The notes under the pieces were generated by a model that saw only the letters and a program-made list of their open reading frames with translations, did not search any database and was not told the DNA's origin. DNA of 6,702 nt from the NCBI GenBank assembly GCA_021781695.1, contig JAJXWG010000094.1, positions 1 through 6,702 on the forward strand, in the 5' to 3' direction. This stretch comes from Pseudomonadota bacterium. GTDB taxonomy: Bacteria; Pseudomonadota; Gammaproteobacteria; Burkholderiales; Gallionellaceae. A program made the translations under genes and the position numbers. Shown here piece by piece: positions 6,088 to 6,702 of the stretch; the first letter of the stretch is position 1, and each line of letters starts with the position of its first letter.

Positions 6088-6702
6088 ATGCCTTGAAATC
6101 ATTAAGTTTTTCAGCGGAACTCTTCAAGGATATCGCACAGAAGGATGCTGGGGCAATGCCGCAAATCCTGCTCGTTGACGATGAACCGAGAATGTTGAGC
6201 AGCCTGTATGAGCTCTTGAAGCCATATTACTTCCATCTGTCCACTGCCAGCTGCGGTCAGGATGCGCTCGAACTGCTGATCAAGGACAAGTTTGATCTGG
6301 TTCTCCTTGACATGCGGTTGCCCGACATGAGCGGGCTTGACATCATGAATGCCATAAATGCCGACACGCCGGGTACGGATGTGATCGTCATCAGCGGCAA
6401 CAGCGATATCGATTCGGCGATCGGCGCATTGAAACGCGGCGCATTCGACTACCTGCGCAAACCGTATGCGCGGGAAGAGCTCCTGAAGACGATAGACAAC
6501 GTCTTGAAGCAACGCACGCTTGCGGAAGAACACCGCCGCATCACCATGCAACTCGAGAATTCGGAAAAAAATTACCGCTATCTCGTCGACAATTCGCCCG
6601 ACATCATCTATGCGCTGAATGACGAAGGTAACTTCACTTTTGTCAACAACCGGGTGCGGCAACTGCTCGGTTTCTCGCGCGAGGAGCTGATCGGCAAGCA
6701 TT
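6084..6702 (+). CDS. Response regulator with receiver and PAS domains (3' end beyond window)
   Basis: 206 complete codons run to the window edge without a stop. The ATG overlaps the kinase stop (ATGA, 6084-6087), indicating translational coupling. After a roughly 25-residue leader, a receiver domain begins at QILLVDDEP. The acidic pair is D32-D33, the phosphoacceptor D76 lies in LVLLDMRLPDMSG, S104 in VIVISGN and K126 in FDYLRKP, so all key residues are present. A short helical linker (about 138-160) leads to a PAS domain starting NYRYLVDNSPDIIYALNDEG and continuing to GFSREELIGKH, where the window ends. The output beyond PAS is unseen; diguanylate cyclase/phosphodiesterase or a further kinase module are common in such proteins, but nothing here decides. 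An internal ATG at 6156 (residue 25, preceded by GGGG) would start right at the receiver and is an alternative start. Probable partner: the HDOD-GAF kinase just upstream. Confidence 0.93.
   Translation, partial: MNALKSLSFSAELFKDIAQKDAGAMPQILLVDDEPRMLSSLYELLKPYYFHLSTASCGQDALELLIKDKFDLVLLDMRLPDMSGLDIMNAINADTPGTDVIVISGNSDIDSAIGALKRGAFDYLRKPYAREELLKTIDNVLKQRTLAEEHRRITMQLENSEKNYRYLVDNSPDIIYALNDEGNFTFVNNRVRQLLGFSREELIGKH

Noticed and set aside
6111..6701. Minus-strand ORF of 196 codons over the right edge of the window.
   Set aside because: The plus strand here encodes intact receiver and PAS domains with all key residues; the minus frame shows no motif.

Overview
The window is ordinary chromosomal DNA of a Gram-negative bacterium, most likely a motile betaproteobacterium of the Nitrosomonadales/Gallionellaceae type. 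This is inferred from an E. coli-like nth, a DUF1841 protein (a family I associate with beta- and gammaproteobacteria), an FNR-type box, a sigma-28 promoter, and many redox-sensing signal-transduction genes. No rRNA, tRNA, CRISPR array or insertion sequence was seen.

Left part (1-1273, + strand): a scar of an Mrr-type restriction endonuclease gene, with about 27 N-terminal and 15 C-terminal codons joined out of frame. It is followed after 9 bases by nth (endonuclease III, complete with catalytic and iron-sulfur residues) and a DUF1841 gene that starts on the base after the nth stop. The unit collides with the next gene with only 4 bases between the convergent stop codons.

Middle (1278-3748, - strand): a 692-aa chemoreceptor with an Aer-like FAD-type PAS domain in the cytoplasm and a periplasmic domain carrying one c-type heme motif (CLSCH). 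A near-consensus sigma-28 promoter (TAAAGTAA-N11-GCCGATAA) precedes it, so it is probably made with the flagellar regulon. Upstream lies a compact independent unit on the same strand: a perfect FNR box (TTGAT-N4-ATCAA), a TATATT -10 element, GGAGG, a 30-codon single-membrane-segment ORF, and a strong intrinsic terminator. It looks like an oxygen-regulated small membrane protein (or small RNA) gene of about 235 nt.

Right part (3749-6702, + strand): a soluble HDOD-GAF-histidine kinase gene, overlapped by ATGA with a response regulator whose receiver is followed by a PAS domain cut by the window edge. They very probably form a two-component pair. The common theme from 1278 onward is redox/oxygen sensing coupled to motility and phosphorelay signalling. 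The most notable items are the FNR-box small ORF unit, the dual-redox chemoreceptor with its sigma-28 promoter, and the mrr deletion scar.
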